DNA of 64,000 bases from NCBI RefSeq assembly GCF_018531495.1, contig NZ_JAHDTI010000009.1:124001-188000 (forward strand). Reading direction: 5' to 3'. The DNA is from Nonomuraea sediminis (GTDB lineage Bacteria > Actinomycetota > Actinomycetes > Streptosporangiales > Streptosporangiaceae). The notes under the pieces were generated by a model. The model worked only from the letters and a program-made list of their open reading frames with translations. It searched no databases and was not told the DNA's origin. Below, piece after piece: positions 8,803 through 16,609 of this stretch. Both the position numbers and the translations under genes were made by a program. Every line of letters begins with the position of its first letter. Within the stretch, counting starts at the first letter, position 1.

Positions 8803-9623
8803 CAGCGTCCTCCGAGTCCGGAGGCGGCCATCGAGTTGATGATCCGCCGCTGCCCGATCAGGAAGGCGATCAGCGTGGGCACCACGGCGATCGACGAGGC
8901 GGCCAGGATGAGGCCGTAGTCCATCGCGCCGTGCTCCTTGGCGTAGGAGGCCACCAGCAGCGGCACCGTGAACAGCTCGGGCGTGTTGAGGAAGATCAGC
9001 GGGAAGAAGTAGGAGTTCCAGGCGGCGAGGAAGACGATGATGCCCATGGCGCCGAGGCCCGGCTTGATGTTGGGCAGCACCACGCGCCAGAAGATCGTCC
9101 AGCGGTTGGCGCCGTCGATCCTGGCCGCCTCCTCCAGCTCCACCGGCACGGCCCTGATGAACTGCCGCAGCAGGAAGACCGCGAATGGGTTGACGATCGA
9201 CGGCACGATCAGCGACATGTGCGAGTCGACCCAGCCGATCTTGGCCAGCAGCAGGTACAACGGCACGATGGTCACCTGCGTCGGCACCATCTGCGTGGCC
9301 AGGAACAGCACGAACAGCGCGCCGGAGCCCCTGAACCTGATGCGGGCGAAGGCGTAGGCGGCCATCGCGGAGGTCAGCAGCGTGAGGCTGACGTTCAGCA
9401 CCGCGATGTAGAAGCTGTTCCAGTAGGCGCCGAGGATGGCGCTCCCGCTGAGCACGTCACCGTAGTTCTGCGCCCGCCACGGGCTGGGCAGCCAGTCGGT
9501 CGGGCTGTTGAGCATCTGGTGCGTGCCCTTGAAGGAGGTCAGCAGCATCCAGACGAAGGGGAACAGCATCAGGAGCCCGCCGACGGTCAGCGAGACGTGC
9601 AGGGCGACCTGCCTGGTTCGCAT
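8802..9623 (-). CDS. Carbohydrate ABC transporter permease (MalG type)
   Basis: The 273-residue protein has six predicted membrane helices, an N-terminal LFPFVWMLLTSFKG typical of MalG-class permeases, and the EAA loop EEAARIDGANRWTIFWRVVLP that docks the ATPase. It imports a sugar with the permease and binding protein encoded just upstream. No ATP-binding subunit is in the operon; a shared MsiK-type ATPase elsewhere is usual in actinomycetes. Confidence 0.95.
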   Translation of the reverse strand: MRTRQVALHVSLTVGGLLMLFPFVWMLLTSFKGTHQMLNSPTDWLPSPWRAQNYGDVLSGSAILGAYWNSFYIAVLNVSLTLLTSAMAAYAFARIRFRGSGALFVLFLATQMVPTQVTIVPLYLLLAKIGWVDSHMSLIVPSIVNPFAVFLLRQFIRAVPVELEEAARIDGANRWTIFWRVVLPNIKPGLGAMGIIVFLAAWNSYFFPLIFLNTPELFTVPLLVASYAKEHGAMDYGLILAASSIAVVPTLIAFLIGQRRIINSMAASGLGGR

Positions 9624-9632
9624 GGCGGATCC

Positions 9633-10562
9633 CTAGGAGTCGTAGTGGACGAAGCGCTTCTGCGCCGCGAACTGGACGAGGGTGACGATCAGCGTGAGCA
9701 GCAGCAGGAGGATCGCGGCGGCGCTGCTCATGCCGAACTCGAACTTCTTGAAGCCCAGGTCGTAGACGCGATACACGATCGTCTGCGCGCCCTCGTTGTC
9801 CTTGGGGTCGACCAGCACGTAGATCAGGTCGAAGGCCTGCAGCGAGCTGATCACGGCGACGATCGTGGAGAAGAAGATCGTGGGCGACAGCAGCGGGAGC
9901 GTGACCCGCCGGAAGATCTGGAACGCGCTCGCGCCGTCGATCCTGGCCGCCTCGAAGAGCTGCGGCGGGATCGTCTGCAGCCCGGCCATGAAGATGACCA
10001 CGTTGAGCCCGAGCGACGACCAGATCGTCACCACCGCGATGGACAGGATCACCCACTGGGGGTCGCCGAGCCAGTCGGGGCCGGTGATGCCGAGCAAGCG
10101 CTTGAGCGTGGTGTTGAGCACGCCGTTCTCGTCGTTGGCCAGGATGACCTGCCAGATCAGCGCGACCGCCACCGAACTGGTGATGACCGGCATGAAGTAC
10201 AGGACCCGGTAGACGTTGCTGCCCTTGAGGTTGTTGAGCGCCACCGCGATGAGCACGGCCAGCGTCAGCCCGACGGGCACGGTGATCAGCGCAATCTTGA
10301 CCGTGTTCCAGATGGCTCGCCCGAACAGCGGGTCGGTCAGCTGAGCCGCGAAGTTGTCGAAGCCGACCCACTTCGGCTCGTCGACCCCGCCCCACTGCAT
10401 GAACGCCAGTACGAAAGCGAAGCCCAGCGGGACGAGCAGGAACACGACCAGGCCCAGGACCTGGGGCGCGAGAAAGAAGGCGGCCCACAGGCCGTCCCGG
10501 CTCCTGACCTTCGTCGCGGAGGCGTGTGCCGGGGCGGTCCGTGGGCGGGTGAGCGTGGCCAC
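9633..10562 (-). CDS. Carbohydrate ABC transporter permease (MalF type)
   Basis: The 309-residue protein has an N-terminal cytoplasmic stretch of about 25 residues, six membrane helices and the EAA loop FEAARIDGASAFQIFRRVTLP. LAPQVLGLVVFLLVPLGFAF is the usual first helix of MalF-class sugar permeases. It pairs with the MalG-type permease 9 bp downstream. Its start codon overlaps the last base of the binding-protein stop codon, so expression is coupled. Confidence 0.95.
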   Translation of the reverse strand: MATLTRPRTAPAHASATKVRSRDGLWAAFFLAPQVLGLVVFLLVPLGFAFVLAFMQWGGVDEPKWVGFDNFAAQLTDPLFGRAIWNTVKIALITVPVGLTLAVLIAVALNNLKGSNVYRVLYFMPVITSSVAVALIWQVILANDENGVLNTTLKRLLGITGPDWLGDPQWVILSIAVVTIWSSLGLNVVIFMAGLQTIPPQLFEAARIDGASAFQIFRRVTLPLLSPTIFFSTIVAVISSLQAFDLIYVLVDPKDNEGAQTIVYRVYDLGFKKFEFGMSSAAAILLLLLTLIVTLVQFAAQKRFVHYDS

Positions 10563-11857
10563 TAGCCGAGCTTGCCTTCGACGAGCTTCTGCAGCTCAGT
10601 CATGCCCTGGTCGACGGGCACCTTGCCCTGCCAGACCTTGAGCAGGTACTCGTTGATGCTGGCGGTCAGGCCCGGGACGGCGACCTCCTCGGGGTAGTTG
10701 GCGAAGCCGTTGTCACGCACATCGAGGAGGGTCTGCGCGTGCTCGGGGTAGCCGTCGAGCACGACCGACTCCGCGCCCTTGACGGACGGCACGGCGCCGC
10801 CACCCTTCAGCCGCACCATCTGGCCCTCCTTGCTGACGAACTCCGTCAGGAACTGGAAGGCCTCCTTCGGGTGCTGGGTGTCCTTGTTCATCGCCATGTA
10901 GGAGGCGGCCACGGCGCCCGACATCGGCTTACCGTCCGGCGACGGGAACGGCACGATGTCGTAGTCGGCCAGGTCGCCGCCCTTCTTGACAATGTCGATC
11001 ACCCAGCGGCCACCGGCGTAGAAGCCGGCCTTGTGCTTGAGGAACTGGGTGTCACCGCCGTTGCTCGCAGGCAGCAGGTCGATCGAGACGAAGGTCTTGT
11101 CCTGGTAACCCTTGGCCAGGGTCTGCAGCGCCTCGCGCGCCTTCGGGTCGGTGGTGGCGGTGAACTTGCCGCCCTCCCACGCCTTGCCGCCGAAGCCGTG
11201 GATCATGCTGTAGGTGGAGCCGTACCAGTTCCAGAACAGCGATCCGGACTTGCCCGCCTTGACGAGCTTGGCGCCCATCTCCAGGTACTTGGCCATCGTC
11301 CACTGCCCGGCGGTGTACAGGTCGGCCGGGTTCTCGGTGATGCCCGCGTCCTTCAGCGCCTGCTTGTCGAACCAGAGCACCTCGGGGTTGGTGTCGTTCG
11401 GGACGCCGTAGATCTGGCCGTCCTTCTTGGCCCCGCCGTAGACGCCCTCGAAGAAGTCCTCGGGCTTGCTCTTGGAGTCGGGGCCGCTCAGCTTGTCGTT
11501 GAGCGAGGTGAGCACACCGGCGGAGACGAACTTGCCGATGTTGTCGTCGCCCACGAAGAAGACGTCGGGCGCCGTCTTGCTGGTCAGCTGGGTGAGCAGC
11601 TTGGGGTGGTAGTCCTCGTACTTGGCCACCGGCTCGAGCTTGAGCTTGATGTTGGGGTGTTCGCTCTCGAACTTCTTGACCAGCGGCTCGTAGAGCTTCA
11701 TGTCGTCCGCCGAACCCCAGGCCGACCAGCGGATGGTCACCGGGCCGCCGGCGGCGTCCTTGCCGCCGGAACCGGGGACGCCCGGTGCGCCTCCGCCGCC
11801 GCTGCACGCGGTGACGGCGATTGCGAGGATGCCGAGAACGGCTGCCGCACGCTTCAT
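10562..11857 (-). CDS. Sugar ABC transporter substrate-binding lipoprotein
   Basis: The 431-residue protein begins with a lipoprotein signal (MKRAAAVLGILAIAVTAC), the Cys at about position 18 being the lipidation site, followed by a Gly-rich linker. The mature part matches extracellular solute-binding family 1: TIRWSAWGSADDMK, KKFESEHPNIKLKLEP, APDVFFVGDD and NPEVLWFDKQALKDAG. It captures an unknown sugar or glycoside for the two permeases downstream. A preceding 17-bp gap separates it from the SDR gene in the same transcription unit. Confidence 0.95.
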   Translation of the reverse strand: MKRAAAVLGILAIAVTACSGGGGAPGVPGSGGKDAAGGPVTIRWSAWGSADDMKLYEPLVKKFESEHPNIKLKLEPVAKYEDYHPKLLTQLTSKTAPDVFFVGDDNIGKFVSAGVLTSLNDKLSGPDSKSKPEDFFEGVYGGAKKDGQIYGVPNDTNPEVLWFDKQALKDAGITENPADLYTAGQWTMAKYLEMGAKLVKAGKSGSLFWNWYGSTYSMIHGFGGKAWEGGKFTATTDPKAREALQTLAKGYQDKTFVSIDLLPASNGGDTQFLKHKAGFYAGGRWVIDIVKKGGDLADYDIVPFPSPDGKPMSGAVAASYMAMNKDTQHPKEAFQFLTEFVSKEGQMVRLKGGGAVPSVKGAESVVLDGYPEHAQTLLDVRDNGFANYPEEVAVPGLTASINEYLLKVWQGKVPVDQGMTELQKLVEGKLG

Positions 11858-11874
11858 GTGTTTCTCCTGGGGGG

Positions 11875-12615
11875 TTAAGCTAGCCCGCCGCCGTCGACGA
11901 CGAGCGCGGATCCTGTGACATAGCTGGCGGCGTCACTCGCCAGGAAGAGCACGGCCTGAGCGATCTCGTCAGGCGTGCCGGAGCGGCCCATCGGCCGGTC
12001 GGCGGCGTCGGCCTCGAACGCCGCCCAGTCCTCGCCGAGCTGCTTGGCCTCGTCGCGCAGCATCGGCGTCATGGTGTCGCCGGGATTGACCGAGTTGACC
12101 CGGATCCCGGCCTTGGCATGGTCGATGGCCAGTGCCCTGGTCATGTTGACCACGGCGGCCTTGGAGGCGCAGTACGAGATCGCGTTGCCACCGCCCTTGA
12201 GCCCCCAGCCGGAGCCGGTGTTCACGATCGAACCACCCTCGGTCATGGCCGGGATGGCGTACTTGCACATGAGGAAGACGGATCGGACGTTGACCGCCAT
12301 GACCCGGTCCCACTCCTCGACGTCCAGGTCGAGCGCGGTGGTGCGGCGGATGATCCCGGCGTTGTTGAACAGCACGTGCAGCCCGCCGTAGGTGCTCGTG
12401 GCGGTCTCGACGACCCTGCGGCAGTCGTCGGCGCTGGACACGTCCGCCTGTACGGCCAGCCCGCCGATCTCCTTGGCGACCGCCTCGGCGCCCGATCCGT
12501 CGATGTCGACCACGACGACCTTGGCGCCCTCCTGGGCGAACAACCGTGCGGTTGCCCGGCCGATGCCCGAGGCACCGCCGGTGACGACGGCGACCTTGCC
12601 GTCAAACGCACTCAT
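11875..12615 (-). CDS. SDR-family dehydrogenase
   Basis: The 246-residue classical short-chain dehydrogenase has the TGGASGIG nucleotide-binding motif near residue 12, NNAG around residue 88, a catalytic Ser in NTGSGWGLKGG and the YCASK motif. VDIDG after the second strand places an Asp where NAD(H) is preferred over NADP(H). It probably oxidises a hydroxyl of the sugar or derived product handled by this operon. The start overlaps the NAD-kinase-like gene stop by 4 bp. The substrate cannot be deduced. Confidence 0.92.
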   Translation of the reverse strand: MSAFDGKVAVVTGGASGIGRATARLFAQEGAKVVVVDIDGSGAEAVAKEIGGLAVQADVSSADDCRRVVETATSTYGGLHVLFNNAGIIRRTTALDLDVEEWDRVMAVNVRSVFLMCKYAIPAMTEGGSIVNTGSGWGLKGGGNAISYCASKAAVVNMTRALAIDHAKAGIRVNSVNPGDTMTPMLRDEAKQLGEDWAAFEADAADRPMGRSGTPDEIAQAVLFLASDAASYVTGSALVVDGGGLA

Positions 12616-13739
12616 CCGAAACTCTCCTCACTCGCCGCACTGATGCGGTAGATCGTGCTTTCGCGGTAGCCGGTGATCACCTGGACGTGCCCGCTCAGCT
12701 TTCTGTCCAGTTCGTCGTCCCCGCTGTCGGCCAGCAGCGGGCGCCCCTTGAGGGCGGCCAGCTTCTGCTGGGTCGCCAGGACCAGGAGCTCGCGGCCGTC
12801 CAGGACCTTCGGGGAGATCTGCTGGTTGCCCCTGCCGAGCACGAAGCCCTGGCCGCCGATCACGGACAGCACGACGACCGCTTCCCGCCCCCGCACCAGG
12901 TCGACCAGCTCCCCTTCGCTCACGTCGGCCGCCACCAGCCGCCCGGACTCGATCACGTCGACCCCGAGCAGGGTCGTGACCACGCCCAGCTCCCGCCCGA
13001 CGGCCATCGTCGTGGCGCCCGGACCCAGAATGTAACGGACATTCGGCAACATCCGGGACACAACTTCCCTGGCGATGCCCTCGGCCGTGGCGGGGACCGC
13101 GCTCGACGAGCCCGCCTTGCGCCCCGACAGCCCGGTGCGCGCGTCCGGCACCCGGACGGTCCCGTACAGGCGCGGGCTGACCAGGCCGTGGCGGTAGCGC
13201 TCCTCGTCGAGGTCCACCACCTCGGCCTCGAGCGTGCTCTCCGGGTCGAAGCCGGCCGCCAGGAACCCGGCGGTGGCCGGGCTCAGCGCGAAGCAGCCGG
13301 AGTACACCTTGACCCCCGCCGGGATCCCCAGCACGGGTGGTGCCTGCCCGCCGAGGCCGCGAACCGCGTCGAGGACGTCCCGCGCGGTCCCGTCGCCGCC
13401 GGCGAACAGCACCAGGTCGGCCCCGGCCTCGGCGAAGGCCGTCACGGCCGCCCTGGTGTCGGCCGCCGTGGTGTGGCCGTCGGGCGGCGGCGGGAGCCGT
13501 ACCAGCTCAGCCGCGCCCTGGACGCTGTCCTCGCCCATCGCGCCGGAGACCGTGACGAGCCGGGTGCCGGGGCGGCGCGAGAGCAGGGTGCGGACCGCCT
13601 GAGCGGCCCGCTCCCCCGCGTGCGGCACGGCGCCCCGCGACAGCGCCTCGCGCTGCACGTCGGCCCCGTCGCTGCCCTTGAGGCCCACGGAGCCGCCCAG
13701 CCCGGCGACCGGGTTGACGACCAGCCCCACGGTGAACAC
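12612..13739 (-). CDS. ATP-NAD kinase family protein (AcoX-like)
   Basis: The 375-residue protein has the NAD-kinase/diacylglycerol-kinase-type fold: LVVNPVAGLGG at the N-terminus, the signature LVLFAGGDGTARDVLDAV, GIPAGVKVYSG, and a C-terminal half with GPGATTMAVGRELG. This is the AcoX-type branch of the NAD kinase family, often found in catabolic operons and of unproven substrate. It is longer than housekeeping NAD kinases. It lies 3 bp from the GcvPB-like gene and overlaps the SDR gene, so it probably serves the same pathway. Confidence 0.85.
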   Translation of the reverse strand: MFTVGLVVNPVAGLGGSVGLKGSDGADVQREALSRGAVPHAGERAAQAVRTLLSRRPGTRLVTVSGAMGEDSVQGAAELVRLPPPPDGHTTAADTRAAVTAFAEAGADLVLFAGGDGTARDVLDAVRGLGGQAPPVLGIPAGVKVYSGCFALSPATAGFLAAGFDPESTLEAEVVDLDEERYRHGLVSPRLYGTVRVPDARTGLSGRKAGSSSAVPATAEGIAREVVSRMLPNVRYILGPGATTMAVGRELGVVTTLLGVDVIESGRLVAADVSEGELVDLVRGREAVVVLSVIGGQGFVLGRGNQQISPKVLDGRELLVLATQQKLAALKGRPLLADSGDDELDRKLSGHVQVITGYRESTIYRISAASEESFG

Positions 13740-13742
13740 GGC

Positions 13743-15299
13743 TCAGTCCTTGCCTGTCAGGTGCTTGCGCACGTAGGCGCGCCAGGTCGGCGACCACTGC
13801 TTGGGGTCGTCGAGGGACGTCGGGTCGATCTTGTGGATCGTCTGGTTGTACGGCGCGCCCTTGACGAACTCCGGGTCCCTGCGGGCCTCGTCGGCCACGT
13901 GGGCCAGGATCGCGGCGTACTCGTCCAGGTCCTCCTTGGAGTAGGACTCCGTGGGCTCGAGCGTGAACGGCTCGGGCACCAGGTAGGGGTGATGCGAGGT
14001 CCAGTAATGCACGCCGAAGTCGGCGGCGCGGACGCCGATCTCCTCGGAGTGGACGCCCGTCTCCTCCGACAGCTCCTGCCAGGAGTAGCGGACCTGCTCG
14101 ATGCGGCGCTTGTCCCAGGGGGCCGAGGCGCCAGGGATCTGCAGGACCTTGTGCATCAGGTAGTTGTTGTTGAGCGCGGCCGTCTCGGCCACCTCGCGCA
14201 GGCCCTCGGCGCCCATCGCCATGATCCAGGCGTAGGCGCGGACGATGTTCGGGGTGACGCCGAGGAACGGGCGGATCTTGCCGACCGACTTCTCCGGCAC
14301 CTTCAGGAAGAACCGCCCGGCGTCCTCTTCGACCGTCGGCCCGGGGAGGAACGGCTCCAGCGCCGGGGACACGCCGCAGGCGCCGGCCGCCGGCCCGCCG
14401 CAGGCGTGCGGCGTGGAGAACGTCTTGTGCAGGTTGAAGTGGCACAGGTCGAACCCGGCGTCCCTGGCCCTGGTGATGCCCAGGATGCCGTTGGCGTTGG
14501 CCTGGTCGTAGCAGGCCAGCCCGCCCACGGAGTGCACCAGGTCGACGAACTCCCTGATGCGCGGGTTGAAGATCCCGGTGTCCTCCGGGTTCGTGATCAT
14601 CAGGGCGGCGGTCCTGGGGCCGATCGCGGCCCGCAGCGCCTCGATGTCCGGGTAGCCGTCGGCGTCCGGCATCAGCGTGATCACCTCGTACCCGGCGGTC
14701 TTGGCGCAGGCCGCGTTCGACGGGTGCGAGAACATCGTCGTGATGACCTGGTCACGGTGCCCGTCGCCGTTGGCGGCGTGGTAGGCGCGGATCATCGCGA
14801 TGTTGGTGTAGATGGCGGCCGAGCCGGAACCCGGCTGCAGCGACACCCGCGACATGCCGGAGATCTCGGCGAGCATCTGCTCCAGCCGCCAGTAGATCTC
14901 CAGCACGCCCTGCACGCTCTCCTCCGGCTGCAACGGGTGCAGCTCGGCGATCGCGTTGGCGAAGCGGTCGTTGACCTTGGGGCTGTACTTCATCGTGCAG
15001 GTGCCCTGGCCGACGTCGATGTTCAGGTCGACGCCCAGGTTCTCCTGCGACAGCCTGAGGTAGTGGCGCAGCACGTGCAGCTGCGACATCTCGGGCAGCT
15101 TGGGCGCCTCGACCCGCCGTACGGACTCCGGCAGTTCCACGCGGGGCGCGCCGGGCTCGGACACGGCGATGCCACGGCGGCCCGGCTGCGACAGCTCGAA
15201 GATGACCGGCTCGTCCCAGCGGGCCTGGTGGAAGCGGCGCAGCGGCGGCTTGGGCGCCACCGGCAGCTCGGCGAACGACTCGGTCCCGTGACCGCTCAT
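13743..15299 (-). CDS. gcvPB: GcvPB-like PLP protein (glycine dehydrogenase subunit 2 paralogue)
   Basis: The 518-residue protein aligns along its length with the C-terminal half of glycine decarboxylase (P-protein beta subunit). It keeps the PLP-lysine motif NLHKTFSTPH. The following glycine-rich loop, HGGGGPG in canonical enzymes, reads HACGGPA here and continues AGACGVS, so the active site differs. Start ATG at 15299 gives the ATGA overlap with the GcvPA-like gene; both are needed for a P-protein heterodimer. No gcvT, gcvH or lpd is nearby. The gene sits inside a sugar operon, so a different amine substrate is plausible. Confidence 0.85.
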   Translation of the reverse strand: MSGHGTESFAELPVAPKPPLRRFHQARWDEPVIFELSQPGRRGIAVSEPGAPRVELPESVRRVEAPKLPEMSQLHVLRHYLRLSQENLGVDLNIDVGQGTCTMKYSPKVNDRFANAIAELHPLQPEESVQGVLEIYWRLEQMLAEISGMSRVSLQPGSGSAAIYTNIAMIRAYHAANGDGHRDQVITTMFSHPSNAACAKTAGYEVITLMPDADGYPDIEALRAAIGPRTAALMITNPEDTGIFNPRIREFVDLVHSVGGLACYDQANANGILGITRARDAGFDLCHFNLHKTFSTPHACGGPAAGACGVSPALEPFLPGPTVEEDAGRFFLKVPEKSVGKIRPFLGVTPNIVRAYAWIMAMGAEGLREVAETAALNNNYLMHKVLQIPGASAPWDKRRIEQVRYSWQELSEETGVHSEEIGVRAADFGVHYWTSHHPYLVPEPFTLEPTESYSKEDLDEYAAILAHVADEARRDPEFVKGAPYNQTIHKIDPTSLDDPKQWSPTWRAYVRKHLTGKD

Positions 15300-16609
15300 G
15301 CCAGAACCTCCTTGACGGCTGCGGCGAGCCGGTCGATGTCCTCGATGGAGTGGCGCTCGGTCACGCAGACCAGCACCGTCGTGTCGTCCAGGCGGACCCC
15401 GCCGAAGATGTCCTTGGCCAGGAGCCCGTCGAGCAGCGCCTGGGCGTCGGGCACGCGGATGGCGAACTCGCGGAAGTGGATCGCGTCTCGGTGCAGGACC
15501 AGGTCGCCCAGGGCGTCCATGGCGTAGCGGGTGCGGGCCAGGACGGTCTCGCCCAGCTCCCGCATGCCGTTCGGGCCCATCAGCGCCAGGTAGACGCCGG
15601 CGGTGATGCCCCACAGGGCGGCAGCCGTACCGACCCATTCCTTGCCCTCTTCGCGCAGGGCGAAGGAGGTGCGGTCGTAGTAGACGTCGCCGAAGCCGTA
15701 CTCGCCGGGAACCTTGGTCGGCGCGATGCCGAACAGCCGCGAGGGGAACTCGGCGACCAGCGGCTCGTGGTCCTGGGTGGCGATGAAGCCGGCGTGGCCG
15801 CCGCCGAAGCTCTGGTGCATGCCGAGCGACTGGATGTCGCCGCAGACGATGTCGGCGCCGTAGGCGGAGGGCGGGGCCAGCACGCCGAGCGAGATCGGGT
15901 CGGCGCTGACCACGAGCAGGGCGCCGTGGGCGTGGGCCAGCTCGGCCAGTTCCTTGCCGCGGGTCTCGACGACGCCGTAGACGTTCGGGGTCTCGAGGTA
16001 GATCGCGGCGTAGGTGCCGTCGATGGCGACCTCGCCGATCTCGCCGTCGGCGGCCACCGGGGCCAGCTCGATCGCGATGTCCGGCGACAGGAAGTCGCGC
16101 AGCTTGCTCAGCTTGTCCGCGCTGACGGCGCCGCTGATCAGGACCTTGTTCCGCTTGGTGTAGCGGGCGGCCATCCGCAGCGCGGTGCCCGAGGCCTGGA
16201 AGCCGTCGTAGGTGGGGACGTTGACCACGTCCATCTCGAGCAGCTCGCCCATCATGCTGACGTACTCGAACAGGGCCTGGAAGCGGCCGTGGTCCTCGTA
16301 CGGCTCGCCGGCGTAGGCGGTGAGGAACTCGCTGCGGGAGTTCACCTCGTCGCACACGGCCGGGACGTGGTGGGGGTAGCAGCCGTGGCCGAGGAAGCTC
16401 AGCCCCTGCCGGTTGCGCCCGAACAGGCCGTCCATGTGGCGGATCAGGTCCTGCTCGGCGACGAAGGGGGCGGGCAGCTCGAGCTGGCGGCCGAGGCGCA
16501 GCTCGGCGGGGATGTCGGCGTAGAACTCCTCGACGCTCTCCGCGCCGATGGCGGCGAGCATCTCGGCCCTGACGCCCGGCTCGGCGTTAGGGATATACGG
16601 GTGTGTCAC
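15296..16609 (-). CDS. gcvPA: GcvPA-like protein (glycine dehydrogenase subunit 1 paralogue)
   Basis: The 437-residue protein matches the N-terminal P-protein half: YIPNAEPGVRAEMLAAIG at the start, ADIP, then SRSEFLTAYAGEPYEDHG and LFEYVSMMGELLEMDVVN. In typical GcvPA the loop after TAY reads TPYQPEISQG; here it is AGEPYEDHGRFQ, and GAGAYDH is GHGCYPHH. These changes lie in conserved loops near the substrate pocket. It overlaps the GH42 gene by 23 bp upstream and GcvPB by 4 bp downstream. The fold assignment is firm; the reaction is not. Confidence 0.85.
   Translation of the reverse strand: MTHPYIPNAEPGVRAEMLAAIGAESVEEFYADIPAELRLGRQLELPAPFVAEQDLIRHMDGLFGRNRQGLSFLGHGCYPHHVPAVCDEVNSRSEFLTAYAGEPYEDHGRFQALFEYVSMMGELLEMDVVNVPTYDGFQASGTALRMAARYTKRNKVLISGAVSADKLSKLRDFLSPDIAIELAPVAADGEIGEVAIDGTYAAIYLETPNVYGVVETRGKELAELAHAHGALLVVSADPISLGVLAPPSAYGADIVCGDIQSLGMHQSFGGGHAGFIATQDHEPLVAEFPSRLFGIAPTKVPGEYGFGDVYYDRTSFALREEGKEWVGTAAALWGITAGVYLALMGPNGMRELGETVLARTRYAMDALGDLVLHRDAIHFREFAIRVPDAQALLDGLLAKDIFGGVRLDDTTVLVCVTERHSIEDIDRLAAAVKEVLA

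Noticed and set aside
12687..15527. Long open frame (946 codons) on the plus strand opposite the NAD-kinase-like and GcvPB genes
   Set aside because: It is a codon-bias shadow of well-supported minus-strand genes, with Arg/His/Gly/Pro-heavy translation and no motifs.
15296..16609. Ordinary glycine cleavage operon
   Set aside because: gcvT, gcvH and lpd are missing, the glycine riboswitch is absent, and conserved active-site loops are changed.
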